From an uncultured Clostridia bacterium (GTDB lineage Bacteria; Bacillota; Clostridia; Christensenellales; Aristaeellaceae): a DNA stretch of 26,237 nt. The stretch spans positions 1-26,237 of the forward strand of contig CAKUKP010000041.1 in assembly GCA_934663625.1 (NCBI GenBank), read 5' to 3'. Every line of letters starts with the position of its first letter. Position 1 is the first letter of the stretch. Positions 7,256 through 14,183 of this stretch are shown piece after piece. The notes beneath the pieces are model-generated. The model made no database searches. It saw only the letters and a list, made by a program, of their open reading frames with translations, and was not told the DNA's origin. The position numbers were made by a program, and so were the translations under genes.

Positions 7256-8104
7256 TCACGCCTTCCGCACGAACAGAATGCCCAGCGTATTGGGCCCGCA
7301 ATGGGTGGTCACCGTCGAACCGGCGGTGGTTTCGATGATTTCGGCAAAATCGGGCATGTATTTCAGAATGGCTTCGCGAACCGCTTCCACGCATTCGGGA
7401 TCGCATCGGGTATGGGTAATGAAAATGCGATCCGGTTCGATGTCGGTTCGATCCTTCAATCGATCCTCGACATAGTGCAAAAGCACCTTTTCAAAAAATC
7501 CGCGATACTTCTTTTCCGGATGCATCATGCCGTCCTTCACCACGATGCAGGGTTTCAGCTTGAGCAGATTTGCGCCCAGCGCGGAAAGCGCGGAACAGCG
7601 GCCGCCCTTGTAGAGATAATCCAGACTGTCGATGATGAAGCTGGCCTCTACGCGATCGGTCATTTCGTTGCAGATTCGTTCGATTTCCTCCGCAGATGCG
7701 CCCTGTGCCGCCAGCTCCGCGCCCTTCAGCACCACCAGACCCTGACCGGTGGAAAGGTTGCGGGAATCCACCACCCGAACATGACCGACCTCCTGCGCGG
7801 CGATGCACGCGTTCTGATAGGAGGAAGAAAAACCGGCGCTGATGTTGAAATGCACTACCTCGCGGCCTTCGCTTACGATCGCCCGAAAGGCTTCGATGTA
7901 ATCCTCCACATTCACCGCGCTGGTCTTGGGCAGGCTTCCGGTGCGATCCACATATGTATAGATATCGTCCGTGTTCATTTCAACGCCGTCCTTGTAGGAC
8001 TTATCGCCGAGCAGTACCGAAAGCGGCGTAATGCCGATATCGTATCGCTGAATAATATCGGCGGACAGATCACAGGTGCTGTCTGAGGTGATTTTTACGT
8101 TCAT
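7256..8104 (-). CDS. DegV-family fatty-acid-binding protein (FakB-like)
   Basis: A 282-residue DegV protein. Characterised members (FakB) hold a fatty acid for phosphorylation by the kinase FakA, feeding exogenous fatty acids into phospholipid synthesis. Family motifs: SDSTCDLS near residue 8, TSAVNVEDY, the lipid-loop ISAGFSSSYQ, VVDSRNLSTGQG, the domain-two segment LDYLYKGGRCS, and the C-terminal THCGPNTLGILF whose histidine contacts the carboxylate. The ribosome site GGAGAGGA lies eight bases before the ATG. It is the second gene of an operon behind the TetR gene, 22 bases downstream of its stop. A second DegV gene is divergent, so lipid uptake specificity may be split between the two. No kinase gene is in the window. 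Confidence 0.93.
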   Translation of the reverse strand: MNVKITSDSTCDLSADIIQRYDIGITPLSVLLGDKSYKDGVEMNTDDIYTYVDRTGSLPKTSAVNVEDYIEAFRAIVSEGREVVHFNISAGFSSSYQNACIAAQEVGHVRVVDSRNLSTGQGLVVLKGAELAAQGASAEEIERICNEMTDRVEASFIIDSLDYLYKGGRCSALSALGANLLKLKPCIVVKDGMMHPEKKYRGFFEKVLLHYVEDRLKDRTDIEPDRIFITHTRCDPECVEAVREAILKYMPDFAEIIETTAGSTVTTHCGPNTLGILFVRKA

Positions 8105-8126
8105 ATATGCTTCCTCTCCTGTTTCT

Positions 8127-8717
8127 TTAGGCTTCCTCTACGATGCTGAACAGCTCCGACGCCAGCAGGCGGCGGTAAACTTCGTGCGCGAACGTCTTTA
8201 CCTGATCCTCTGGCATGTTGTCCGAAATACAGGTATTGATCACGCCGAACATGCTGTTGCACAGGAAAGCGGCCGTCTGCCTTCTGGGCAATTGCGGAAC
8301 CAGACCCGTGTGCCTTCGAATGTAATCATCCACGCTGATAAAAACCTTGTTGAAGAACACCGAATGCAGATACGGGTTTTCCTGCGCGGTCGTGCGCGAA
8401 AAGAAGGGGTAATTGTCGTAATACATCTGAAGAATCGCGTCCAGCAGATTGATATACCCCTGCACAGCGCGGTTGCCGGGATTATTCACCCTTTGCAGAT
8501 CGTGGTAATCCGCGTCCGCCTCAACGATATAATCGGAAAACATTTCCTCCGCAAGCGCGTATTTATCCTCATAATGGGTATAAAACGTAATCCTGCTCAC
8601 AATCCCCCGACGGCAGATTTCCGCTACCGTAATCTTTTCAAAGGGCATATCCTGCAGGATATCAATCAGCGCCGCTTTAATCGTTTTTTTCGTCTTGGTG
8701 ATCCGCTTATCGTCCAC
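8127..8717 (-). CDS. TetR/AcrR-family regulator
   Basis: A 196-residue protein. Residues about 8-55 form the TetR helix-turn-helix (TKKTIKAALIDILQ, FEKITVAEICRRGIVSRITFYTHYEDKYAL). The rest is the all-helical ligand-binding and dimerisation region with an aromatic patch (MYYDNYPFFSR), the look of the TetR_C_7 type often found with DegV or dihydroxyacetone-kinase-like genes. No canonical strong ribosome site is obvious before the ATG (a weak GGAGAAG lies about four bases upstream). It is the first gene of the TetR-DegV operon and divergent from another DegV gene. Palindromes in the shared intergenic region are good operator candidates. A lipid-type ligand is inferred from neighbours only. Confidence 0.9.
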   Translation of the reverse strand: MDDKRITKTKKTIKAALIDILQDMPFEKITVAEICRRGIVSRITFYTHYEDKYALAEEMFSDYIVEADADYHDLQRVNNPGNRAVQGYINLLDAILQMYYDNYPFFSRTTAQENPYLHSVFFNKVFISVDDYIRRHTGLVPQLPRRQTAAFLCNSMFGVINTCISDNMPEDQVKTFAHEVYRRLLASELFSIVEEA

Positions 8718-8737
8718 TTACTTCTCCTGTTTCCCCA

Positions 8738-8766
8738 AAAGTGTAAGATAACTGACACTTTGTCAG
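8738..8766. promoter_or_regulatory. Overlapping palindromes, candidate TetR operator
   Basis: AAAGTGT (8738-8744) and ACACTTT (8755-8761) form an inverted repeat with a ten-base spacer. Overlapping it is CTGACA-ctt-TGTCAG (8752-8766). Both lie in the untranslated leader of the TetR gene, a place where a bound repressor could block its own transcription. Confidence 0.55.
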
Positions 8767-8775
8767 GAAGCGTCA

Positions 8776-8828
8776 TTGCAAACCGGTCGTGTGTATGTTA
8801 TTGTAACATCTGTTAATCTGAATGTCAA
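8776..8828. promoter_or_regulatory. Interlocked divergent promoters with palindrome over the shared -10
   Basis: Minus strand: TTGACA (8828-8823), 17 bases, TACAAT (8805-8800), for the TetR operon. Plus strand: TTGCAA (8776-8781), 17 bases, TATTGT (8799-8804), for the second DegV gene. The two -10 boxes occupy the same bases. A perfect palindrome, ATGTTA-ttg-TAACAT (8795-8809), covers them, so one bound dimer would shut both promoters. Confidence 0.6.
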
Positions 8829-8895
8829 TCCAGAAAACACATCACGGAAAACCGCCCGATGGAATGCGTTCCGCGCGCGGACGAGGAGGTGCTCC

Positions 8896-9783
8896 ATGCG
8901 CTATAAAATCATCACCGATACATCCAGCAACCTGCCGCTTGCGAGGCTCGCCGGAGAGGATATCGATATCATCCCGTTTACCTATTATGCCCGCGATGAC
9001 GCCGATCATCAGATGAGCTGCATCGATATCGACGCCTTCGATGGCAAGGCGTATTACGATGCGATCCGGAAGGGCGTTCGATACAATACGTCCCAGATCA
9101 CGCCGCAGACGTTCTATGATCACATCGCGCCCTTTGCGCGCGCGGGGCAGGATGTGCTGTTTATCTCCATGTCCTCCGGCGTCAGCGGCTCCTACAGCTC
9201 ATCGCTGGTCGCCAAAGAAATGCTGGAACGGGATTTCCCCGAAAGATCGTTTTATATGCTGGATACGATGGCGGCTTCGCTGGGCGAAGGCATCGCCGTT
9301 TTGAAGGCCATCGAATACCGCGCGCAGGGCATGTCCATTTCCGAAAACTATCAGGCGCTGACGGCGCTCTGCAGGCGCATCTGTCAGGTGTTCACCGTGG
9401 AGGATCTGCGCCATCTGCAAAGAACCGGCAGGATCTCCAACGCCGCGGCAATCATCGGAACGGTGCTGCGCATCCAGCCGATCCTGAAGGGAAACGAACG
9501 CGGCCAGATCGTCAGCGTCGGCAAGGTGCGCGGCGGTCGAAACGCAATTCGCGCGCTGGCGGACAAATACAACGAACTGGTACGCGACCCGCAGGATCAG
9601 ATCGTGGGTATCGCGCATGCGGATAATCCCGAAGGCGCGGAGACGCTGAAGGCGCTGATCTGCGCGCAGAATCCGCCGAAAGATGTGCTGACCGTCTGCT
9701 ATGAACCGGTCACCGGCGCGCACGTCGGCTCCGGCACGATCGCGCTGTTCTTCCTCGGCGACGACGACGTGCGCTCCCATTGA
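8896..9783 (+). CDS. DegV-family fatty-acid-binding protein, second copy
   Basis: A 295-residue DegV protein. The ATG at 8896 follows GAGGAGG (8883-8889) by six bases; the 40 residues readable upstream are not supported by a ribosome site. Motifs: TDTSSNLP at the N terminus, TSQITPQTFYD, the lipid-loop SMSSGVSGSYSSS, the LDTMAASLGEG segment, the domain-two helix DLRHLQRTGRIS, and the C-terminal GAHVGSGTIALFF with the conserved histidine. It is only distantly similar to the DegV protein at 7256-8104, so it is not a recent duplicate and may bind a different acyl chain. It is divergent from the TetR operon and shares its control region. Confidence 0.93.
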   Translation: MRYKIITDTSSNLPLARLAGEDIDIIPFTYYARDDADHQMSCIDIDAFDGKAYYDAIRKGVRYNTSQITPQTFYDHIAPFARAGQDVLFISMSSGVSGSYSSSLVAKEMLERDFPERSFYMLDTMAASLGEGIAVLKAIEYRAQGMSISENYQALTALCRRICQVFTVEDLRHLQRTGRISNAAAIIGTVLRIQPILKGNERGQIVSVGKVRGGRNAIRALADKYNELVRDPQDQIVGIAHADNPEGAETLKALICAQNPPKDVLTVCYEPVTGAHVGSGTIALFFLGDDDVRSH

Positions 9784-9809
9784 CGCAAAATCCCTGTCGA
9801 AAATCCAAT

Positions 9810-9857
9810 AGACGCATACGCAGCGGAAATTTCAATTCCCGCGCGCATGCGTCTTTC
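9810..9857 (+). terminator. Terminator after the second DegV gene
   Basis: AGACGCAT (9810-9817, extended by CGC) pairs with ATGCGTCT (9847-9854) preceded by GCGC; TTTCATTT follows. A further small hairpin, CCGGAG-cttt-CTCCGG (9864-9879), directly precedes the next promoter. Confidence 0.7.
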
Positions 9858-9879
9858 ATTTATCCGGAGCTTTCTCCGG

Positions 9880-9920
9880 TTGAAAACGCTGAAGCGATCG
9901 TCTATAATGATTATACGATC
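9880..9920 (+). promoter_or_regulatory. Promoter of the WYL regulator operon with flanking inverted repeat
   Basis: TTGAAA (9880-9885), 17 bases, TATAAT (9903-9908). GATCGT (9896-9901) and ACGATC (9915-9920) form a six-bp inverted repeat with a 13-base spacer centred on the -10 box, a plausible autoregulatory operator. The leader is about 120 bases. Confidence 0.65.
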
Positions 9921-10033
9921 ATATGATTTCAACCTCGCAGCTTTTTTTCCGTGATTGGAAGCGGTTTTCGGTGTAGGATCGAAGTATGCAGGTTTATCGG
10001 GCGGCAAATGCGATGCAGAAAGGGGGCGGGTAC

Positions 10034-11275
10034 ATGGCGTACAGCGAGCTGGTGAAGAATTTCAACCGCATACGCGATTACATGCGGGAATTCTACGTCT
10101 ACGGCTTCAAGAGTCGGGATGAATATACCGGAAAGAGCGCGCGATCCTACGATGATGAACGCCGCAGGCTGGAAAGCTGGCTGGGCGATTACATGCGCTT
10201 CCGGCAAACACCGAAGGGCAAGAACGTTTTCATCTCCATCGACAGCCGCGTTTCCGGACACAACCCGCTCTACAAGGCGTGGAAGGCGAAATGCTTCACG
10301 GACGGCGATATCACGCTGCACTTTCTGCTGTTCGATATTCTATCGGATTCGAATCAGCGCCTGACGATCGGGCAGATCATGGATCGGATCGACGGCTATC
10401 TTTCGCAGTTTTCCGCACCCAGAACCTTCGATGAATCCACAGTGCGAAAGAAATTGAAGGAATATGTTTCCGCCGGTCTGCTGATCGCGGAAAAGGCCGG
10501 AAAGGCGGTCTATTACAGAAGATGTCCGGATGCGCCCGCGCTGAATCCGGATATGCTGGATTACTTTTCGGAGGTTCTGCCCTGCGGCGTGATCGGTTCC
10601 TATCTGATCGATAAATCGGAGCCGCACGATATGCATTTTGCGTTCAAGCATCACTACATCACCGGAACGATGGACAGCGAAGTGATCTATTCCCTATTGA
10701 TCGCGATGCGTGAAAAGCGCATCGTCACGCTGGAAACGGTAAACCGCGGCTGGGACGGTACGACGCAGAATCGCGCAATTCCGCTCAAGATCATGATCAG
10801 CGCGCAGAGCGGCAGGCAATATCTGATGGCATATGCGCCGAAATTCAACCGAATCACCGCGTACCGAACCGACAGCATCGTTTCGGTACGGACGGGCGAT
10901 GTCAGCGATCGGTTCGACGCATTGCAGGACAGGCTGCGAGCCATGCGGCGGCACATCTGGGGCGTAAGCACGCAGAGCCGCTTCGGCGGACGCATGGAGC
11001 ATGTGGAATTCACGGTGCATTATTCAGATTCCGAAATGCACATCCGCAGCCGCCTTGAGCGCGAGAAGCGATGCGGCACAGTGGAGCATCTGGACGATAA
11101 CACCAGCCGCTTCACCGCGGACGTATACGACGCCAGCGAAATGATCCCGTGGATTCGCACCTTCATCTGCCGAATCACGGACATTCATTTTTCGAATGCG
11201 TTTCTGGATGCGCAGTTCAGGGATGATATCCGCGAAATGTGCGCCCTCTATGGGATCGGAGGCGATGCGGAATGA
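10034..11275 (+). CDS. WYL-domain transcriptional regulator (winged HTH plus WYL)
   Basis: A 413-residue protein. The ATG at 10034 has AGGGGG at 10021-10026; upstream in-frame codons lack a ribosome site. Residues about 10-165 are a basic helical region containing a winged-helix part (LHFLLFDILSD, TIGQIMDRIDGYL, STVRKKLKEYVSAGLLIAEKAGKAVYY). Residues about 213-290 are the WYL domain: SEVIYSLLIAMREKR, then GRQYLMAYAPKFNRITAYRTDSI, where RQYL replaces the namesake W-Y-L. The C-terminal extension (290-413) matches the WCX-like part. WYL domains are thought to sense nucleic-acid or nucleotide ligands and often control RNA-repair or defence loci. The last four bases overlap the next gene (ATGA), indicating translational coupling. 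DNA binding is predicted; ligand unknown. Confidence 0.88.
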   Translation: MAYSELVKNFNRIRDYMREFYVYGFKSRDEYTGKSARSYDDERRRLESWLGDYMRFRQTPKGKNVFISIDSRVSGHNPLYKAWKAKCFTDGDITLHFLLFDILSDSNQRLTIGQIMDRIDGYLSQFSAPRTFDESTVRKKLKEYVSAGLLIAEKAGKAVYYRRCPDAPALNPDMLDYFSEVLPCGVIGSYLIDKSEPHDMHFAFKHHYITGTMDSEVIYSLLIAMREKRIVTLETVNRGWDGTTQNRAIPLKIMISAQSGRQYLMAYAPKFNRITAYRTDSIVSVRTGDVSDRFDALQDRLRAMRRHIWGVSTQSRFGGRMEHVEFTVHYSDSEMHIRSRLEREKRCGTVEHLDDNTSRFTADVYDASEMIPWIRTFICRITDIHFSNAFLDAQFRDDIREMCALYGIGGDAE

Positions 11276-12183
11276 TATTCAGCGAAATCTACGGCGCTTA
11301 TTATAACGCCGTCGCCGCGGTGCTGCGGGAAGCCGTCGCGCATCCCGTATCCGATGCGGACATTCGAAGGATCGTCGATCAGCACGCGTTCGGGGAGAGC
11401 ATACTGACGATCCCTTCCGCGCTGAAGGAGGGGCGATGGAAGCTTTTGAAGCCGGATGGAACGGCAGTGATTCAAAACGCGCCGTCGATGCCGCTTTCGC
11501 TGATGCAGAAGCGTTGGCTGAAGGCCGTCGCGCGCGATCCGAGGATCAAGCTGTTCGGCGATTTCGATTTTGATTTTCCGGACGTTGAACCGCTGTTTCT
11601 GCCCGAAGATGTAATCGTGTTCGATCAATACGCCGACGGTGATGATTACACAGATGCAAATTACATCGCCAATTTTCGCACCATTCTGGACGCGGTTCGA
11701 AACGGAACGCCGCTGTACATAAAGATGCGGAACAAAATCGGCGAAATCATTGCCCGCACGATATTTCCAAGCCATCTGGAATATTCCGAAAAGGATGATA
11801 AATTCCGGCTCATCGGCACGGGCAGCGGATACGGCAACACCGTCAATCTGGGCAGAATCATCCATTGCGAGATATGCGAGGGAAGCTGCAAAATCCGGCG
11901 CGAATCGAAAAGGGACGCGTGTGCAAGGCAGGTTACATTTGAACTGACGGATCAGCGAAACGCGCTGGAGCGGGTGCTTCTGCACTTTGCGCACTTTGAA
12001 AAGACCGCGGAACGAATCGACGAAAGCAGATACGCCGTGACCGTCCGATACAATCTTGAGGATGAAACGGAAATGGTCATCCGCATTCTTTCGTTCGGCC
12101 CGATGATCCGCGTCACCGCGCCGGAACGCTTTATCAAATCGATCCGGCAAAGATTGATCGATCAAATTCACTGCGAACAGTAA
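11272..12183 (+). CDS. Second WYL-family protein, without an obvious HTH
   Basis: A 303-residue protein starting at the ATG that overlaps the previous stop by four bases; GGAGG at 11258-11262 serves it. It is a divergent relative of its neighbour: a short N-terminal helical region, an acidic middle (FGDFDFDFPDVEPLFLPED), then a WYL-like core (GTPLYIKMRNKIGEIIARTIFPSHLEYSEKDDKFRLIGTG...VNLGRIIHCEI) and a C-terminal WCX-like domain (VTFELTDQRNALERVLLHFAHFEKTAERI). I see no convincing winged-helix segment, so it may act as a sensor partner of the first protein rather than bind DNA alone. Paired WYL proteins of this sort occur together in other Bacillota. It is immediately upstream of the structured RNA region. 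Confidence 0.8.
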   Translation: MIFSEIYGAYYNAVAAVLREAVAHPVSDADIRRIVDQHAFGESILTIPSALKEGRWKLLKPDGTAVIQNAPSMPLSLMQKRWLKAVARDPRIKLFGDFDFDFPDVEPLFLPEDVIVFDQYADGDDYTDANYIANFRTILDAVRNGTPLYIKMRNKIGEIIARTIFPSHLEYSEKDDKFRLIGTGSGYGNTVNLGRIIHCEICEGSCKIRRESKRDACARQVTFELTDQRNALERVLLHFAHFEKTAERIDESRYAVTVRYNLEDETEMVIRILSFGPMIRVTAPERFIKSIRQRLIDQIHCEQ

Positions 12184-12185
12184 GC

Positions 12186-12214
12186 ACGGGATATTGATAA
12201 AGTCAACATCCCGT
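12186..12214. repeat. 29-bp imperfect palindrome at the 5' edge of the structured RNA
   Basis: ACGGGAT (12186-12192), a mismatch, TTGA (12194-12197), five-base loop, TCAA (12203-12206), a mismatch, ATCCCGT (12208-12214). It starts three bases after the WYL stop codon and overlaps the closing helix of the RNA by two bases. No U tract follows, so it is a poor terminator. It could be an operator for the WYL proteins or a 5' hairpin of the RNA. Confidence 0.7.
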
Positions 12215-12404
12215 CAGACGCTGAAAAACGCTGCAAGACAAGGAAACGCGGGCTGCAAATGAGGGCGCATAGTTTGACCTATGTAACCGATTTTGCAGCC
12301 CGCGTTGACGATGGAAGCAGAAATTTTCACTTCGCAAGAAGTATTTCAGAAAATTTCTGCGGTTGCGGCGTTTGTCAGCGTTCTGACTGTTCGCATCTTT
12401 TTTT
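12213..12404 (+). ncRNA. Candidate Y-RNA-like structured RNA of an RNA-repair locus
   Basis: No reading frame explains this segment, but it folds strongly. P1, the closing helix, pairs 12213-12236 with 12363-12387: 23 base pairs, one bulged U (12381) and one A-G mismatch (12225/12374). P2 is a perfect 15-bp stem, 12245-12259 with 12292-12306, tipped by CATAG-tttgac-CTATG (12268-12283). P3 is a perfect 12-bp stem, 12317-12328 with 12349-12360, continued by ACTTC-gcaa-GAAGT with a GNRA loop and a six-base 3' bulge. U7 (12398-12404) follows. Paired ends plus a bulged closing helix and an enclosed loop are the plan of Y RNAs, which bind Ro/TROVE proteins; the next gene encodes such a relative. 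The pairing is seen; identity and expression are inferred. No good promoter directly precedes it, so it may be cut from the WYL transcript. Confidence 0.75.
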
Positions 12405-12406
12405 CC

Positions 12407-12435
12407 GTGATACAGGCAGGCAGAAATTGTATAAT
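12407..12435 (+). promoter_or_regulatory. Probable promoter for the DUF2828-RtcB operon leader
   Basis: GTGATA (12407-12412), 17 bases, TATAAT (12430-12435), directly after the U7 tract of the structured RNA. The transcript would start near 12442 and have a leader of about 220 nt. The -10 is perfect, the -35 moderate. Confidence 0.55.
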
Positions 12436-12436
12436 C

Positions 12437-12662
12437 GCATTGTGAACGGGGCGCGATGCGCTCCGGTTCCCAAAGGCGCGAACAGCAATGCTTTTTCATA
12501 CTGATAGGCGCCTTGCCGGATATTAAAGGCGCAAACAGCAATGCACGATGGACGAGATCAATGGGCTTGACGCGCGATCGGGATGCACAATGCCCGAAGC
12601 GTTCAATCCCAGATACCCATACTTGCGCCTTGGCTCAGTCTGATGAAAAGGAGTTGATTCAT
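12437..12662 (+). other. Structured leader of the DUF2828-rtcB operon, possible RNA switch
   Basis: A hairpin, GAAC-GGGGCGC (12444-12454) with GCGCTCC-g-GTTC (12458-12469), opens the leader. GCATTG (12437-12442) can pair with CAATGC (12486-12491), followed by TTTTT (12492-12496), which resembles an attenuator, although that stem starts at or before the predicted transcript start. The segment AAGGCGC occurs twice (12473-12479, 12526-12532) and its complement GCGCCTT twice (12508-12514, 12625-12631), so several folds exclude each other. The longest is AAGGCGCAA (12526-12534) with TTGCGCCTT (12623-12631), just upstream of the ribosome site. Pairings are seen; switching is inferred. Confidence 0.5.
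12472..12544 (+). repeat. Two copies of a 20-bp direct repeat, 53 bp apart
   Basis: AAAGGCGCGAACAGCAATGC (12472-12491) and AAAGGCGCAAACAGCAATGC (12525-12544) differ at one base. The 53-bp pitch is about five helical turns, so two copies would face the same side of the DNA if a protein binds them. They also carry the AAGGCGC pairing segments of the leader. Confidence 0.85.
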
Positions 12663-14153
12663 ATGCTGAACATGTTGAAACAGGCGGCAAATCGAGCGCT
12701 GACCGAAAATGGCGCGGCAACCTGCGCTACGACCGGATCGGATTGTCTGGATCTGTTTGCATCCATCGGCGCGCTGCGCCGCGAAACGGATGATGAAATC
12801 ATCGCCCGCTTTGTGCGCGCCTACACGGAAAACGCGGATCTGGCGATGAAGCTCCTCTTCTACGCCCGCGATATTCGCGGCGGACTGGGCGAACGCCGCG
12901 TATTCCGCACCGTGCTCACCTATCTGGCGAAGAACGAACCGAAATCCGTGCGGAAAAATCTGGTTTACATCGCCGAATACGGCAGGTTCGACGATCTGCT
13001 TTCGCTCCTCGGAACGCCGTGCGAAAATGCGATGCTGCATCTGGTTCGAAAGCAATTCGAAGCGGATATGGAATGTCTGGAAAGCGATGGCAGCGTTTCG
13101 CTGCTGGCGAAGTGGCTGCCCTCCGTGAATGCGTCCAGCGCAGCCACGATTCGCAATGCAAAGCGAATCGCGCGGGCGCTCGGGCTGCGCGATTGTGAAT
13201 ATCGCCGGAATCTGGTCCGGCTCCGCGCGCGGATTCGCATCATCGAAAATAACCTGCGCGAGCGGGATTATTCCTTTGATTACGCAAAGCAGCCGTCCAG
13301 AGCCATGCTGAAATACAAACACGCTTTTTTGCGGAACGACGGAGCAAGATATTCGGCGTATATGGCTGATGTGCTGACCGGAAAAGCAAAGCTGCACGCG
13401 GACAACGTTGCGCCCTATGAACTCATCGCGCCGTATCTGCGGGTGAACTGGTATTACGAATATAACGGCTTCATGCGGGATATTTCGCCCGAAGAAAAAG
13501 CCGCGCTGAACGCCACATGGGCGTCCCTTCCGGATTACGGCGGCGATGAAAACGTGCTCGCGGTGGTCGATACCTCCGGTTCAATGTACAGCGCATTGAA
13601 TCCGTTCGCGGCGGCGGTCGCGCTGTCGCTGGGGCTGTACTTTGCGGAGCACAATCGGGGCGTTTTCAAAAACCATTTCATCGAATTTTCGGCGGAACCT
13701 CAGCTGATTGAAATCAAGGGCGAAACCTTTGCGGATCGGCTGCGGTACGTATCCACGTTCACGCAGGTTGCCGATACCAATCTGGAAGCGGTATTTGATC
13801 TGATTCTGCGCGCCGCCGTGGAACACCACGCGCGGCAGGAGGAACTGCCCGCAAAGCTGATCATCCTGTCCGATATGGAATTCAACGCCTGCATGCACAA
13901 TGCATCCGAAACGAATTTCGACAACGCGAAAAAGAAATTTGCCGCGCAGGGCTACCGACTTCCGGAGATCATTTTCTGGAACGTCGCCAGTCGAAACCGC
14001 CATCAGCCGGTAACCATGGATGAACGGGGCGTTGCGCTGGTTTCCGGCGTAACACCGCGGCTCTTTTCCATGATCGTCGGCGGCGCGCTCTCCCCCTGCG
14101 CTTTGATGCTGGATGTGCTGGAAAGCGATCGCTATGCGCCCATCACGGCATAA
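12663..14153 (+). CDS. DUF2828-family protein, TROVE/Ro60-like with vWA domain
   Basis: A 496-residue protein. The ATG at 12663 has AAGGAG at 12648-12653; the 69 readable codons before it overlap leader repeats and hairpins and are rejected. Residues about 1-290 are a helical-repeat domain (GSDCLDLFASIGALRR, FYARDIRGGLGERRVFR, YIAEYGRFDDLLSLLG, SLLAKWLPSVN, FDYAKQPSRAMLKYKHAF). Residues about 297-490 are a von Willebrand A domain with a complete metal site: DTSGSM (303-308), T372 in DTNLEA and D404 in ILSDMEF. This order matches Ro60/Rsr, ring-shaped proteins that bind misfolded RNA and Y RNA. DUF2828 is the name I recognise; its kinship with TROVE is judged from architecture. It sits between a Y-like RNA and rtcB, 30 bases before the latter. 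Confidence 0.88.
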   Translation: MLNMLKQAANRALTENGAATCATTGSDCLDLFASIGALRRETDDEIIARFVRAYTENADLAMKLLFYARDIRGGLGERRVFRTVLTYLAKNEPKSVRKNLVYIAEYGRFDDLLSLLGTPCENAMLHLVRKQFEADMECLESDGSVSLLAKWLPSVNASSAATIRNAKRIARALGLRDCEYRRNLVRLRARIRIIENNLRERDYSFDYAKQPSRAMLKYKHAFLRNDGARYSAYMADVLTGKAKLHADNVAPYELIAPYLRVNWYYEYNGFMRDISPEEKAALNATWASLPDYGGDENVLAVVDTSGSMYSALNPFAAAVALSLGLYFAEHNRGVFKNHFIEFSAEPQLIEIKGETFADRLRYVSTFTQVADTNLEAVFDLILRAAVEHHARQEELPAKLIILSDMEFNACMHNASETNFDNAKKKFAAQGYRLPEIIFWNVASRNRHQPVTMDERGVALVSGVTPRLFSMIVGGALSPCALMLDVLESDRYAPITA

Positions 14154-14183
14154 TGCCAAATATGATATTGAAGGAATGATACC

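Noticed and set aside
12154..12165. Perfect palindrome TTGATCGATCAA in the end of the second WYL gene
   Set aside because: Short, inside coding sequence and explained by the codons; no evidence of a site.
12245..12360. The 15-bp and 12-bp hairpins as terminators of the WYL operon
   Set aside because: Neither is followed by a U tract, and both sit inside a longer closing helix, so they fit a single structured RNA better.
12472..12544. CRISPR-like repeat pair
   Set aside because: Only two copies, 20-bp units, inside a gene leader, with no cas genes and no array.
12601..12645. tRNA-like pieces (GTTCAATCCC and TTGGCTCAGT) before the DUF2828 gene
   Set aside because: They are in the wrong order and no cloverleaf or acceptor stem can be built; treated as chance or part of the leader fold.
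12456..12662. A 69-codon N-terminal extension of the DUF2828 protein
   Set aside because: It runs through two 20-bp repeats and several hairpins, and the AAGGAG at 12648-12653 clearly serves the ATG at 12663.
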